From positions 1-64,000 of the forward strand of contig CAMCWK010000007.1 of NCBI GenBank assembly GCA_945882615.1: 64,000 bases of DNA, read 5' to 3'. Position 1 is the first letter of the stretch. Each line of letters opens with the position of its first letter. The position numbers and the translations under genes were made by a program. Source of the stretch: Rhizobium sp. Q54. GTDB taxonomy: Bacteria; Pseudomonadota; Alphaproteobacteria; Micropepsales; Micropepsaceae. This document shows positions 25,210 through 34,392 of this stretch, one piece after another. Below the pieces are notes generated by a model. The model was not told where the DNA came from, ran no database searches, and saw nothing but the letters and a program-made list of their open reading frames with translations.

Positions 25210-26063
25210 ATGAACACCAAAATCGGCGTTTTCCTCGCGTTCGGCGCGGTCTTTTTCATCACCGTCCCGGCCCCCCCCCCGCCTTCGCCCAGGGCGGCGG
25301 CGCCAGCCAGACCCAGGAATGGGAAGCCCTGTCGCGCCGCGCTGCCGCGCCCGAAGGGCGCGAATGGGACGTGCGCCTGGGCGGGGCGGCCCTGATGCGC
25401 CCCACCTTCGAGGGCAGCGACCGCTACCGTTTTTCCGGCTTTCCCTTCATCACCGTCAACTGGCGCGACACCATCACCCTGGGCGAAAGCGGCCTGTCCG
25501 CCCAGATTCGCCATGACAATTTTCGCTATGGCGTCGGCCTGACCTTCGATGCGGGCCGCGAAGACAGCGGCACCGGCGGCGTCTTCGGCGGCGGCGACGA
25601 CCGGCTTCGGGGCCTGGGGCAGATCGACTTTTCGCTGGGGGTTCGCGGCTTTGCCACCTATCGCTGGCAGTTCCTGGAGTTCGGCGGCGCGGTGACCAAA
25701 TATACCGGCAAGCAGAATGACGGCATCCTGTCCGACATCGGCGTTTCCGCCGCCCTGCCGATCAACGGCAAGCTGCTGCTGATCCCCAATATCCGCCTGG
25801 GCTTTGCCGACGACAAGTATATGCAGACCTACTTTGGCGTGACGCCTGCGCAAGCCGCGGGCTCCATCTTCCCGGCCTTCAACGCATCGGGCGGCCTGCA
25901 CCAGATACGCGGCGGCGCAAACCTGGTCTACAGTTTCACCGATCACTGGTTCGTCGGCGTCAATGCCGGCGTCACCCACCTGACCGGCGACGCCGCCGCC
26001 AGCCCGATCAGCATCACCGACACCTATGCCACGGCGCTGAGCTTCATCGGCTATCGCTTCTAG
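25210..26063 (+). pseudogene. MipA/OmpV-type porin gene, out of frame at poly-C
   Basis: The 3-prime part (25281-26063) reads a complete outer-membrane barrel similar to the intact neighbour at 26124: RPTFEGSDRYRFSG, NWRDTITLGE, KQNDGILSDIG, KYMQTYFGVTPAQA, and a C-terminal GYRF. The start ATG at 25210 opens a good signal peptide (MNTKIGVFLAFGAVFFITVPA) in a different frame. The two frames meet at ten C residues (25271-25280): one more or two fewer C would restore an uninterrupted protein of about 284 aa with cleavage at AFA-Q. It may be a sequencing error, a broken gene, or a phase-variable one. A weak GTG internal start at 25371 would lack the export signal. Confidence 0.8.
25271..25280 (+). 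repeat. Homopolymeric C10 tract
   Basis: Ten consecutive C in the signal-peptide coding region of a porin gene, exactly where the reading frame changes. It is the type of tract that slips during replication. Confidence 0.9.
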
Positions 26064-26123
26064 CCCGGCCAGATTTCGCCGCAGTGACATAGGTTCGCCG
26101 CAGTTGGGGTGTTAACCTCGGCA

Positions 26124-26921
26124 ATGATCCCGACACGATTGCTGCTCGCGGCCACGGCGCTGCTCATCACCCTGCCCGCCGCCGCCCAGCCCATGCGCGG
26201 CGGCCGCCCCGCGCCGCAGACTTGGGAAGTCTCCCTGGGGGCCGGGGCCAGCTGGCGCCCGACCTTTGAAGGCAGCGACCGTTCGCGCTTTCGCCCCCTG
26301 CCCGTCATCATCATCAACTGGCGCGACACCATCACCTTCGGCGAAGGCGGACTGAGCGCGCAGCTCAAGGGCGGACGCCTGCGCGTCGGCGGCGGCCTGA
26401 CCTTCGATGGCGGCCGCAAGGATCACGACACTGGCGGGATCTTCGCCAATGGCGACGACCGGCTGGCCGGCATGGGCGACATCGATTTCGCGCTGGGTCT
26501 TCGCGGCTTTGCCGCCTATCGCGTCGGACCGATCGAATTCAACGCCGCGGCGATCAAGTATCTGGGCAAGCAGAATGACGGCGTGGTGGCCAGCCTGGGC
26601 GCTTCCGCCCCGATCCCGCTGGGCCGCAAGCTGCTCTTCATCCCGGGCGTGCGCGCCGGCTGGGCGGACGAGAAATACATGCAGACCTTCTTCGGGGTCA
26701 CGCCGCTGCAGGCGTCACGCTCGAACTTCCCCGCCTTCAATGCCCGTTCGGGATTGCAGGAAGTGCGCGGAAGCGCCAACCTGATCTACCGCTTCAACAG
26801 TCACTGGTTCGCGGCCGTGAACGCCAATGTCACGCGCCTGATGGGCGATGCCGCCACAAGCCCGATCAGCATCACCGACACCAGCAGCAGCGTGACCACG
26901 CTCTTGGGCTATCGTTTCTAA
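26124..26921 (+). CDS. MipA/OmpV-family outer-membrane protein
   Basis: Encodes 265 aa with signal peptide (ending AAAQ, residue 22) and a beta-barrel of about 12 strands ending in aromatic LLGYRF, the recognition signal for the Bam machine. MipA/OmpV proteins are outer-membrane channels or scaffolds for murein enzymes. The ATG at 26124 follows a GTG five codons upstream that is unlikely. It is a tandem paralogue of the frameshifted gene ending at 26063. Their place behind the metal efflux operon could mean shared induction, but a 60-76 nt gap separates each. Confidence 0.85.
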   Translation: MIPTRLLLAATALLITLPAAAQPMRGGRPAPQTWEVSLGAGASWRPTFEGSDRSRFRPLPVIIINWRDTITFGEGGLSAQLKGGRLRVGGGLTFDGGRKDHDTGGIFANGDDRLAGMGDIDFALGLRGFAAYRVGPIEFNAAAIKYLGKQNDGVVASLGASAPIPLGRKLLFIPGVRAGWADEKYMQTFFGVTPLQASRSNFPAFNARSGLQEVRGSANLIYRFNSHWFAAVNANVTRLMGDAATSPISITDTSSSVTTLLGYRF

Positions 26922-26926
26922 AGGTT

Positions 26927-27217
26927 TTAGCGTCGCGCCACCGGCGCGACATAGCGCGATCCGGCGGCGGTGCCCGTGCTGGCGCCCGAGGTCGGCTGCT
27001 GCACGAACTGCATCACGATGGGCCCGCCCTCATCGGCGGCGGCCGAACCGACCCCGCCCGACAGGTCGCCGATGGTGATCCCTTCGGCTTCCACCACGTC
27101 AATATCCTTGTCGGTCAGGTCCATCACGATGGTGGTGGTGGAATCCAGTTCCTGGGCGAAAACCGGGGTGCCGCCCAGCAGAATGGCGGACGAAAGAAGA
27201 AGCGCGCGCAGAGTCAT
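26927..27217 (-). CDS. Small secreted acidic protein
   Basis: Encodes 96 aa from the ATG at 27217, preceded by GGAGGG; the TTG 12 nt upstream lies in that ribosome site. Signal peptide 1-22 (ending VFAQ). The mature protein is acidic and low in complexity: TTTIVMDLTDKDIDVVEAEGITIGDLSGG, then a Gly/Ala/Thr/Gln tail. No domain is recognised. It converges with the porin gene with 5 nt between stops. Confidence 0.6.
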   Translation of the reverse strand: MTLRALLLSSAILLGGTPVFAQELDSTTTIVMDLTDKDIDVVEAEGITIGDLSGGVGSAAADEGGPIVMQFVQQPTSGASTGTAAGSRYVAPVARR

Positions 27218-27366
27218 AAGGCCCTCCAATATATGTGCCGCCCGGCAAAAGCGTCCCGGGGCGGGAAATCGCGGCAGGGGGCGCTGCCGCGTCTGATCCA
27301 GTTTGAGACAAAAGGAAATTGTTCAAGTCGTGTTGCGCTGAACCTCGCAACCGCCGTGCCAGCTGC

Positions 27367-28773
27367 TTAAACCGTAAACGTCACCAGCGCCGCGCTGCCC
27401 GCGGGCACGCTCAGCACCCCTTGCCCGCCACGGATCGTCACCGCCTCGGTCAAGCCGGCCCAGCGGCCATCATTGCCCACGCCCCCGCGCCCCAGCGTGA
27501 CGCCGCGCAGGGCCGACACCGATGGCGCGGCCAGCCGCATCGCCTGCGCCTCGCCTTGCGGCGCCCCCGCAATTGTCACCGCCGCATCGCGCGCCATGTC
27601 CTTGTTGATCACCGCCACGCCGATCGCGCCGTCCTCCTGGCGCACCGCATGGGCCGACAGGTTGACGCCGGCCTTGTTCACATCCGCCGCGATCATCTCG
27701 CCGTCCGCGATCTGGGCAAAGGCCAGCAAGCCGTAATATTCCGGCGCTGCACCGTAACGCCCCTTGCGGTCGTCGGTGATGGGCGAATAGGAACTGAGCC
27801 GCCCCAGGTGATTGATCCCGGTCTGCAGATTGGCCCCCGCCGCGCCGAACCGAGCCAGCACGAACAGATAGTCCAGCACCCACAAGGCGGATGCGAAACT
27901 GTCGCTCACCCCCGGCTTGCCGCCGCCATACAGCGTCGCGGTCTCGCTCATCCGCCAGGGAATGCCGGCGCGCCCCGCGCTGGCCTGGAATTTCGCCAGG
28001 TTGTTCTGCTGGAAGCGGGTTTCGTCGCGCAGCAGCAGCGCATGGTTGCTGGCCGGATTGTCCGCCCCCGCAATGTAATGATGCGCCGTCAGCATCACCG
28101 CGTCGCTGCCCTCGTCGCGCGCGAAATTCTCCACCCACGAAACGCCCGCATCGCTGATATCGGGCCCGGCGAAGCGCGCCCCCGGCACCGCCGCGCGGAT
28201 CGCCGCCTTGAAGCGGCGATACTCCGCCAGCCATTGTTCATAGCCGTAAGGCGCGGCGCGATGACCCTGCAGCACGAACAGGTCCGGCTCGTTGCCGATC
28301 TGAAAGGCCACCAGCCGATCCCCCATCAGCGAGGCCACGTCGCGCGCCAGCGCCACCGCGTTCTCAACCGTGCCGGTACCCAGATTGAGCCCCCAGATCA
28401 GCTTCCAGCCGACCGCATCGAGAAAGCCGCGAAACCGCCGCAGGCTTTCATAATTCAGCACCGTCGCCTTGTGGCCGGACATCGCCGCCGCGCCCACGTC
28501 ATAGCGCGTGTAATCGGAAACATTGCCCCCGATGCGGATCACCCCGCGCCCCAGGTTGCGCACCAGTTGCACATAGGCCCGGTTCCCGCTGGAGAGCAGC
28601 CCCGGCTCCGCCACCGCCGAGGATTCAAATCCCAGTCCCATGAAATCGGCCGGCAGCGCGCGCAGGCGGCGCTGGGGATAGAGCTGGATGGAAACCGCAT
28701 CCGCCGCTCGCGCCGCACCCACAAACGGCAATGAGGCCGACGCCGCCAGCACCGTTCTGCGCGAAAATTTCAT
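27367..28773 (-). CDS. Tat-exported GH79-like glycosidase
   Basis: Encodes 468 aa. A twin-arginine signal (KFSRRTVLAASASLP, cleavage after ARA) is followed by a TIM barrel with QIGNEPDLF (Glu162, likely acid/base) and RMSETATLYGG (Glu277, likely nucleophile), then a beta-sandwich. This is the clan-A retaining pattern of family GH79 (beta-glucuronidase/heparanase). The expected substrate is a glucuronide or uronic-acid polymer outside the cytosol. The ATG overlaps the DUF1493 stop (ATGA). A pathway with the UxuA-like protein at 11521 is conceivable but distant. Confidence 0.75.
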   Translation of the reverse strand: MKFSRRTVLAASASLPFVGAARAADAVSIQLYPQRRLRALPADFMGLGFESSAVAEPGLLSSGNRAYVQLVRNLGRGVIRIGGNVSDYTRYDVGAAAMSGHKATVLNYESLRRFRGFLDAVGWKLIWGLNLGTGTVENAVALARDVASLMGDRLVAFQIGNEPDLFVLQGHRAAPYGYEQWLAEYRRFKAAIRAAVPGARFAGPDISDAGVSWVENFARDEGSDAVMLTAHHYIAGADNPASNHALLLRDETRFQQNNLAKFQASAGRAGIPWRMSETATLYGGGKPGVSDSFASALWVLDYLFVLARFGAAGANLQTGINHLGRLSSYSPITDDRKGRYGAAPEYYGLLAFAQIADGEMIAADVNKAGVNLSAHAVRQEDGAIGVAVINKDMARDAAVTIAGAPQGEAQAMRLAAPSVSALRGVTLGRGGVGNDGRWAGLTEAVTIRGGQGVLSVPAGSAALVTFTV

Positions 28774-29129
28774 GAACGCAAGTCCCGCATCGGTGGCGGA
28801 TCGAACCAGGCCCCCAACACAATCACCTCCACCAGATGGCTTAGCGGCAAAGGTTTGACGGGTATGGGCGCAAAGCCAAGCCTGACAGATGTCTTCTCGC
28901 CGATCGTCTCCATGTCGGCGGGAAAATAGCTGTGCCAGTCCTCCAGGCAATCGAAGCACGTGCCGAACCGGACATGAATCTCGTCAAATAGCTCGCTGGC
29001 ATCGTCGCTGAGAAGGCCAAGATAGTGATAGAGCCACGGGTCTTCCGAGGGGGCGAATTTTCCCACATACTTTGGCAAGATCGCCACAAGCTCGCGCGCC
29101 GCTTCTTCCCGCGACCATGCTGTACTCAC
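28770..29129 (-). CDS. DUF1493-like protein
   Basis: Encodes 119 aa from a GTG that has a strong ACGGAGG ribosome site 6 nt upstream. The product has a helical domain with LYHYLGLLSDDASELFDEIHVRFG and FPADMETIGEK, as in DUF1493 proteins, small cytosolic acyl-carrier-like proteins of unknown function. No Ser site of an ACP is clear. Translational coupling (ATGA) to a Tat-exported glycosidase is unusual; a role as its chaperone or a coincidence of operon structure are both possible. Confidence 0.65.
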   Translation of the reverse strand: MSTAWSREEAARELVAILPKYVGKFAPSEDPWLYHYLGLLSDDASELFDEIHVRFGTCFDCLEDWHSYFPADMETIGEKTSVRLGFAPIPVKPLPLSHLVEVIVLGAWFDPPPMRDLRS

Positions 29130-29288
29130 ACGAGGCCTCCGTAAGGCACAGGTTCGCCAAATTATAACACCATCCGACCCATGCTTTCCCGAAATACCGG
29201 GATTTTTTTGTCAGCCGACCAACACGACGTCCCCGTATTGCGTCCTTTTTCTCCTGCGCTAGGCTGCTTCCCGCACGAGGAGACCGCC

Positions 29289-30893
29289 ATGCGCACCACG
29301 CCCGTCCTGTTGTCCGTCCTGATATTGGCTGGCCTGCCTGCCACCGCCCAGACGGGCAGTGACTCCGCCGCCAATATCAAGGCGCACATGGCGGTGCTTG
29401 CCAGCGAGGAGCTGAAGGGCCGCGAAGCCGGCTCCCCTGGCTATGAGGCGGCGGCCGATTATGTCGCCCGCCAGATGAAGGGGCTGGGGCTGCAGCCCAT
29501 GGGCGCGGGCGGAAGTTATTTCCAGACCGTGCCGCTGGTCGCGGCCCGCGCCAAAAGCGAAGGCAAGCTCTCGCTCAAACACCCATCCAGCAAGGAAACG
29601 CCGCTGGTGTTCGGCAAGGATTACATCACCGGCGGCGACGAGGTGTTCCCGAAGCTCCGCATGAACGCGCCGCTGGTGTTCGTCGGCTATGGCCTGGTGG
29701 CGCCGGAAAAGGGCCGCGACGATTACAAAGGCCTGGACGTGAAGGGCAAGATCGTGGTGGCGCTGTCCGGCGCGCCCAAGTTCCTGCAGACCGAGGAACG
29801 CGCCTACTATCGCGGCGGCCGCGCCAAGCTGCAGGCCGCCAAGGACCGCGGCGCCATCGGCTATCTCAGCGTCGGCACCCTGACGGGGGAAAAGCTCTAT
29901 CCTTTTGCCAACCGGGTTCGCCAGTACAAGAGTTGGGGCATGAGCTGGCGGCAACAGGACGGCACGGCGTTCAGCCAGGTGCGCCTGCCGATCCTGGCGG
30001 GCATCAGCGTGGCGGGAGCCGAAAAACTCTTCGGCGCAAAAACCAAGGACATTCTCGCCCAGGCCGAAACCGATCAGGGCGCCGTCCGGGGATTCGACCT
30101 GAACATGTCGCTGTCCGCCGCGATGGAGAGCGAAACCCGCACCCTGGAAAGCCGCAACATCATCGGCCTGCTGCCCGGCAGCGATCCCAAACTCAAGAAC
30201 GAATATATCGTGCTCAGCGCCCATCTCGACCATCTGGGCATCACGCCCCCCGTGAAGGGCGACAAGAGCGGCGACACCATCAATAATGGCGCGCTGGACA
30301 ATGCGGCGGGGGTATCCACCACGCTGGAAGTCGCGCGCCTGTTAAAGGCCAAACCGCCGCGCCGCTCCATGATCTTCTTGGTCAACACGGCCGAGGAAAA
30401 AGGCCTGATCGGTTCGGAATATTTCGCCCGCAATCCCCCGGTGCCGGTCACGCAAATCGCCGGCAACGTCAATCTCGACATGCCGATCCTCACCTATGAT
30501 TTCACCGATGTGGTGGCCTTCGGCGCCGACCGTTCCACCATCGGGCCCGCCGTCAGCCGCGCCGCCGCCAGGATGAAGGTGAAGCTGTCCCCCGATCCCA
30601 TGCCCGATGAAGGCGTCTTCACCCGCTCCGACCATTACCGCTTTGTCGAACAGGGCATCCCGGCGGTGTTCCTGATGACGGGCTTTGCCAATGGTGGCGA
30701 AAAAGCCTTCCTGCACTTCATGAAGACCAACTATCACAAGCCCAGCGACGACCTGAAACAGCCGATCAACTATGACGCGGGCGCCAAATTTGCGAAGCTG
30801 AACGCCGAGATCGCCCGCGAACTGGGCGACGCCGCCACAGCACCCCAATGGAACAAGGGCGACTTTTTCGCCGCGCGCTTCAAGCAGAAATAG
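29289..30893 (+). CDS. Secreted M28-family metallopeptidase
   Basis: Encodes 534 aa with a signal peptide (1-21). A PA-type insert (about 120-270) precedes or interrupts a di-zinc aminopeptidase core: VLSAHLDHLG, GALDNAAGV, NTAEEKGLIGSEYF, NVNLDMP and SDHYRFVEQGIP provide the five metal ligands and the catalytic Glu. It should release N-terminal amino acids from peptides in the periplasm or outside. The ATG at 29289 has GAGGAG 8 nt upstream. It is monocistronic. Confidence 0.88.
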   Translation: MRTTPVLLSVLILAGLPATAQTGSDSAANIKAHMAVLASEELKGREAGSPGYEAAADYVARQMKGLGLQPMGAGGSYFQTVPLVAARAKSEGKLSLKHPSSKETPLVFGKDYITGGDEVFPKLRMNAPLVFVGYGLVAPEKGRDDYKGLDVKGKIVVALSGAPKFLQTEERAYYRGGRAKLQAAKDRGAIGYLSVGTLTGEKLYPFANRVRQYKSWGMSWRQQDGTAFSQVRLPILAGISVAGAEKLFGAKTKDILAQAETDQGAVRGFDLNMSLSAAMESETRTLESRNIIGLLPGSDPKLKNEYIVLSAHLDHLGITPPVKGDKSGDTINNGALDNAAGVSTTLEVARLLKAKPPRRSMIFLVNTAEEKGLIGSEYFARNPPVPVTQIAGNVNLDMPILTYDFTDVVAFGADRSTIGPAVSRAAARMKVKLSPDPMPDEGVFTRSDHYRFVEQGIPAVFLMTGFANGGEKAFLHFMKTNYHKPSDDLKQPINYDAGAKFAKLNAEIARELGDAATAPQWNKGDFFAARFKQK

Positions 30894-31402
30894 TTAGGCG
30901 CGCGGCGTTGCGGCGCTCGAGTCTTCCGGCGACCCGCAGGCTGCGGGCAGACGCGCCAGTATGACTGCTTCATCTTCGGTTAAATGCCCTACATGTTTAG
31001 AGCAAAGCGTCTTTGCGTTTAGCAGCCGCACAACAGTGTACCTATCGCGCATCGACATATACGCAAGGGAATTATCCCATCTTCGACGGCAATGCTGCGA
31101 ACTCATTCACAGGTACATGTTGACGCTAGCTCAAGTGGAGCTTTGCGTTCTCAATCCAGATTGCGCCCCTGAAAATGGCGGCCCGATAGAAAGTCGTCGC
31201 CGCCCCACATCTTGTCTCGATTGGCAGTGGCTGCGCCCGCTAAAAACGGTTCAATCAACCGCCAGCCAGCCACAAAAGCCGGCTGCTGGCCCGCCTCACC
31301 TAGTGCAAATTTTGGCTCACGCGCCTCCCCCTAACCCGCGAAATCTCCGTCTTTTTGCCCTATTGTCCCGCCACCCTTCTGCCGCCTCCTACGCCGGTGA
31401 CG
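30894..31402. other. Gap with possible 70-aa minus-strand ORF
   Basis: About 500 bp between the M28 peptidase and the TraB-like gene, visibly lower in GC from 30960 to 31180. A minus-strand frame at 30894-31106 (70 aa) has a protein-like middle (VVRLLNAKTLCSKHVGHLTEDEAVILARLP) but no ribosome site at any of its ATGs. The rest (31107-31402) shows no gene, hairpin or repeat that I can support; it may hold the TraB promoter. Confidence 0.35.
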
Positions 31403-32356
31403 ATGCGCCGTCCCTTCGCCCTCCTGCTGCTGGCCGTGACCGCCCTTCCGGCGCGGGCGCAGGAGCTTGCCGTGCGGCCCGAATGGAGCGAAATCGAAAC
31501 CGTCACCGTGCGCGCCCAGCCGGGCCCGGCCCTGTGGCGCCTGACCCGCGGTGACGGTGAAGTTTGGGTGCTGGGTCAGGTCTGGCCGATGCCCAAGGAT
31601 CTGGCCTGGAATAGCGACGTGCTGGCCGATGTGATGGATGGCGCGCTGGAGGTCGTCCATCCGCCGCGCCCCAGCATCAATTTCGTCGATGTCGCCTGGT
31701 TCCTCTTGTGGAACGGCGGCAAACTATCCTTGCCGCGCGGCCAACATCTGGAAAGCCAGCTCGAGGATGACCTGCGCCGCCGCTTTATCGCCGCACGCGA
31801 AACGGTGAAGGGCGATGCGGAGGAATATGCCACCGACATTCCCATCCGCGCCGCCATTCGCCTGCAGCAGGATTTCATGAAGGCCCGTAATTTCGAGGGC
31901 GGCCAGCCGCGCGGAAAAATTGGCGAGATCGCGCGCCGCCACCGGATCGAGCGCCGCTCGGTCGCCCGCTTCGAAGCCATGGACGTGGTGCGCGAACTTC
32001 TCAAGCTCAGCCCCGCCCAGCAGCGCCAGTGCCTGTCACAGGCCGTGGACGATGTGCTGTGGGCCGCCGCCCATGCCGAACCCGCCGCCCGCGCCTGGGC
32101 GGTGGGCAATGTCAGGGCGATGAAGGCCCACTACGCCGAATCCCGGCTGATGAACTGCGCCATCGGTTCGGTCACCCGCGCCGCCCAGATCGAGGCGCGC
32201 AACGTGGCCGAAACCGTCAGCGCGATCGATGCGGCGCTGAAGAAACCCGGCAAGACCGTGGCCATCGTCAATCTGGGACCGCTGCTGAGAAAGGGAGGCG
32301 TGCTGGAAAAACTCGCCGCCATGGGCATCACCATCCAGACCCCGGCGGAAAGCTAA
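31403..32356 (+). CDS. Secreted TraB/GumN-like protein, degenerate site
   Basis: Encodes 317 aa; the ATG at 31403 begins a signal peptide ending ARAQ. The TraB/GumN (Tiki) fold is suggested by LWRLTRGDGEVWVLGQVWPMPKDLAWN at the start, a helical middle, and VAIVNLGPLLRKGGVLEKLAAMGI at the end. The usual GxxH metal motif in the first strand is replaced by GQVW, so the normal metalloprotease centre seems to be lost. It may act as a binding protein. Neighbours give no functional clue. Confidence 0.72.
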   Translation: MRRPFALLLLAVTALPARAQELAVRPEWSEIETVTVRAQPGPALWRLTRGDGEVWVLGQVWPMPKDLAWNSDVLADVMDGALEVVHPPRPSINFVDVAWFLLWNGGKLSLPRGQHLESQLEDDLRRRFIAARETVKGDAEEYATDIPIRAAIRLQQDFMKARNFEGGQPRGKIGEIARRHRIERRSVARFEAMDVVRELLKLSPAQQRQCLSQAVDDVLWAAAHAEPAARAWAVGNVRAMKAHYAESRLMNCAIGSVTRAAQIEARNVAETVSAIDAALKKPGKTVAIVNLGPLLRKGGVLEKLAAMGITIQTPAES

Positions 32357-32486
32357 GCCGGGGAGCGTCTGCTCAAGACCCGGCACCCGTCAGGCACGAA
32401 ACCGGCGCCGTTACCTGCGTCTAGACGCGGTTGAACCAACCCGCCATCCGCTGCGTTTCCGACAGGCATTCGCCTGGAGGATTTCG

Positions 32487-32735
32487 ATGCGCAAACTGAT
32501 CTTGGGCCTGGGACTGCTGGCGGTCAGCCGCCTTCTGGCGCGCCGCGGGCCGGCGGGTGGCCTGGGCCGCTTCACTTCGCTGCCGTCGCTGGCCGCCATG
32601 ATCGCGGGCGCCGCGGCCACGCAGATGATGAATCGGCCCGCGAACGGTGCGCCATCGCACAAAGCTCCCACAGGGAACAACCGGAACCAATCATTCTGGA
32701 AACGGTTTTCGCTGCAACCAAACCACGGAGAATGA
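32487..32735 (+). CDS. Small hydrophobic N-anchored protein
   Basis: Encodes 82 aa with a strong CTGGAGG ribosome site. The N-terminal helix (3-17) and a second weak hydrophobic stretch (32-47) flank a basic Arg/Gly linker, and the tail is polar (NRNQSFWKRFS). No family is recognised. It ends just before a CsbD-like gene (2-nt gap between stop and start), so both are probably one stress-induced transcript. Confidence 0.6.
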   Translation: MRKLILGLGLLAVSRLLARRGPAGGLGRFTSLPSLAAMIAGAAATQMMNRPANGAPSHKAPTGNNRNQSFWKRFSLQPNHGE

Positions 32736-32737
32736 AG

Positions 32738-32932
32738 ATGAGCGTCAAGGGTCAGATCAAGGAAGCCGCCGGCTACGTCAAGGAAGAAGCCTACGAGCAC
32801 GGCACCTCCCCGGAAGACAAGGCCAAGGCCCAGGAAGGCCGCAACCTGCGCAATGAAGGCCGCATCGAAGACGGCAAGAAGCCGATGACGACCGAGCCGG
32901 GCACGACCGACAAGCACACCGACAAGGCTTAA
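32738..32932 (+). CDS. CsbD-like stress protein
   Basis: Encodes 64 aa, highly charged, with the CsbD pattern VKGQIKEAAGYVKEEAYEHG and repeated GR/EG segments. CsbD proteins accumulate in the general stress response; the molecular role is unknown. The second ATG (32738) was chosen because GGAG lies 7 nt upstream of it and only 1 nt from the first. A strong terminator follows. Confidence 0.82.
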   Translation: MSVKGQIKEAAGYVKEEAYEHGTSPEDKAKAQEGRNLRNEGRIEDGKKPMTTEPGTTDKHTDKA

Positions 32933-32950
32933 GCGGTCCTGAAATGAATA

Positions 32951-32986
32951 TGCCGCCCGCGTTTCACGACGCGGGCGGCATTTTCT
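32951..32986 (+). terminator. Intrinsic terminator after CsbD gene
   Basis: Perfect 11-bp stem (32951-32961 with 32970-32980), 8-nt loop, then TTTTCTT. It ends the plus-strand CsbD transcript just before the stop of the convergent PepSY gene. Confidence 0.88.
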
Positions 32987-32989
32987 TGC

Positions 32990-34369
32990 CTAGGCGGCTT
33001 TGGGCTTCAGCGCGACCATGATGCGGTCCAGCGCGAACACTGCGATCAGCGACGCGCCGAACAGCGGCAGCAGCACACCCGCCAGCGCCAGCAATGCCAG
33101 CGCACCCTTCACCTGCGCATCGGGTACCTTGGGCGGCGCGGCCAGCCGACCCGCCGGCCTGCGCTTCCACCACATCCAGATGCCGCTGACCACCAGCAGC
33201 ACAATGCCGATGCAGGGCAGCAGCATCAAAATCTGGTTGGCGCGGCCGAAATAATTGCCCATGTGAAACTGCACGCCCAGCTCGATCGCCTTGGCGCCCC
33301 AGCCGTAATCGCCATAGCCCACATCCTTGATCAGCGCGCCCGTATGGCGGTCGAAATACAGCGTGCGCTGGCCCTGCGGCTGGTCGGGATAGATCGACGC
33401 GGTATAGACCCCCGTCGGTCCCGCCGGCAGGGTCAGGCGATAGCCGCCGGTGATGTCTTTTGCCCACAACGCATCGGTGATGCGGTCCACGCCCGCCACC
33501 GCCGCCGCATCGCCGCCGCCGCTGGCCGCTTCGTGACCGGCATGGCCGGCATGTTCGGACGGCGCGGATTTCGGCATCGCCGCCTCGGCCAGCGTCCAGG
33601 GCGCGTCCTTGACCACGGCCTGCATCGGCACGCTTTGCGCGCCGCGCGGCGGATAGCCGATGCCCATCGCCGTGACGCCCTGGCGGATGATGCCGCCCTG
33701 CACCCCCGCCCAGGGCAATCCGGTCGCGATCAGGAACACGATCAGCGCCGCCACCCACACACCGGTCACGGCATGAACGTCCTTCAGCAAGGCGCGCCCC
33801 CGCAGCCAGACGCGCGGGAACAGCACCCCGCCCAGATGGAACGCCGCGCCGCGCGGCCACCACAAATAAATGCCGGTGCCCACCATCACCAGCGTCCAGC
33901 AGGCCGCCAGCTCGACAATCCCCCGGCCCAGCGTGCCGATGGTCAGCGAACGATGAATTTCCCGCGCCAGGCCCACCAGCGTGTCGCCGGCCACATACGT
34001 GCCCAGCACTTCCATGGTCGCGGGCTCCACCGCCACCTGCACCGGCGCGCCCGACGCCGGCTGGATCGCCACTTCGGCGGGCCGGTCCGGCGTCGCCGGC
34101 ATGTCGATGCTCACCACCTGGCCTGCTTGCGCCCCTTGCGCCGCCGCGATGGAGTGCGAGGCTGGCATCGCCGCGCCTTCGACATTCACAAAGCGCCGGT
34201 CATGGTGCAGCCAATCTTCGATCTCCGAATTGAACAGATAGATGGAACCGGTGACCGCCATCACCAGCAGGATCGGCGCCACGATCAGCCCGGCATAGAA
34301 ATGCCAGCGCCAGATCGCGCGATACAGCGCGCCGGCGGCGGACCTGGTCGATGCTTCGGAATTGCTCAT
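32990..34369 (-). CDS. PepSY-associated membrane protein
   Basis: Encodes 459 aa from ATG 34369 (a GTG 9 nt upstream is possible). Four membrane helices (near 20-45, 150-170, 195-215, 385-405) and two periplasmic PepSY-like regions match the PepSY_TM/PiuB family, which acts with TonB receptors in ferric or copper siderophore uptake, probably as an inner-membrane reductase. It is rich in His between 270 and 300 (EHAGHAGHEA). A TonB receptor operon lies 2 kb away on the same strand, though two genes intervene. Confidence 0.85.
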   Translation of the reverse strand: MSNSEASTRSAAGALYRAIWRWHFYAGLIVAPILLVMAVTGSIYLFNSEIEDWLHHDRRFVNVEGAAMPASHSIAAAQGAQAGQVVSIDMPATPDRPAEVAIQPASGAPVQVAVEPATMEVLGTYVAGDTLVGLAREIHRSLTIGTLGRGIVELAACWTLVMVGTGIYLWWPRGAAFHLGGVLFPRVWLRGRALLKDVHAVTGVWVAALIVFLIATGLPWAGVQGGIIRQGVTAMGIGYPPRGAQSVPMQAVVKDAPWTLAEAAMPKSAPSEHAGHAGHEAASGGGDAAAVAGVDRITDALWAKDITGGYRLTLPAGPTGVYTASIYPDQPQGQRTLYFDRHTGALIKDVGYGDYGWGAKAIELGVQFHMGNYFGRANQILMLLPCIGIVLLVVSGIWMWWKRRPAGRLAAPPKVPDAQVKGALALLALAGVLLPLFGASLIAVFALDRIMVALKPKAA

Positions 34370-34392
34370 GGCGCGCACCTATACAACAAGCG

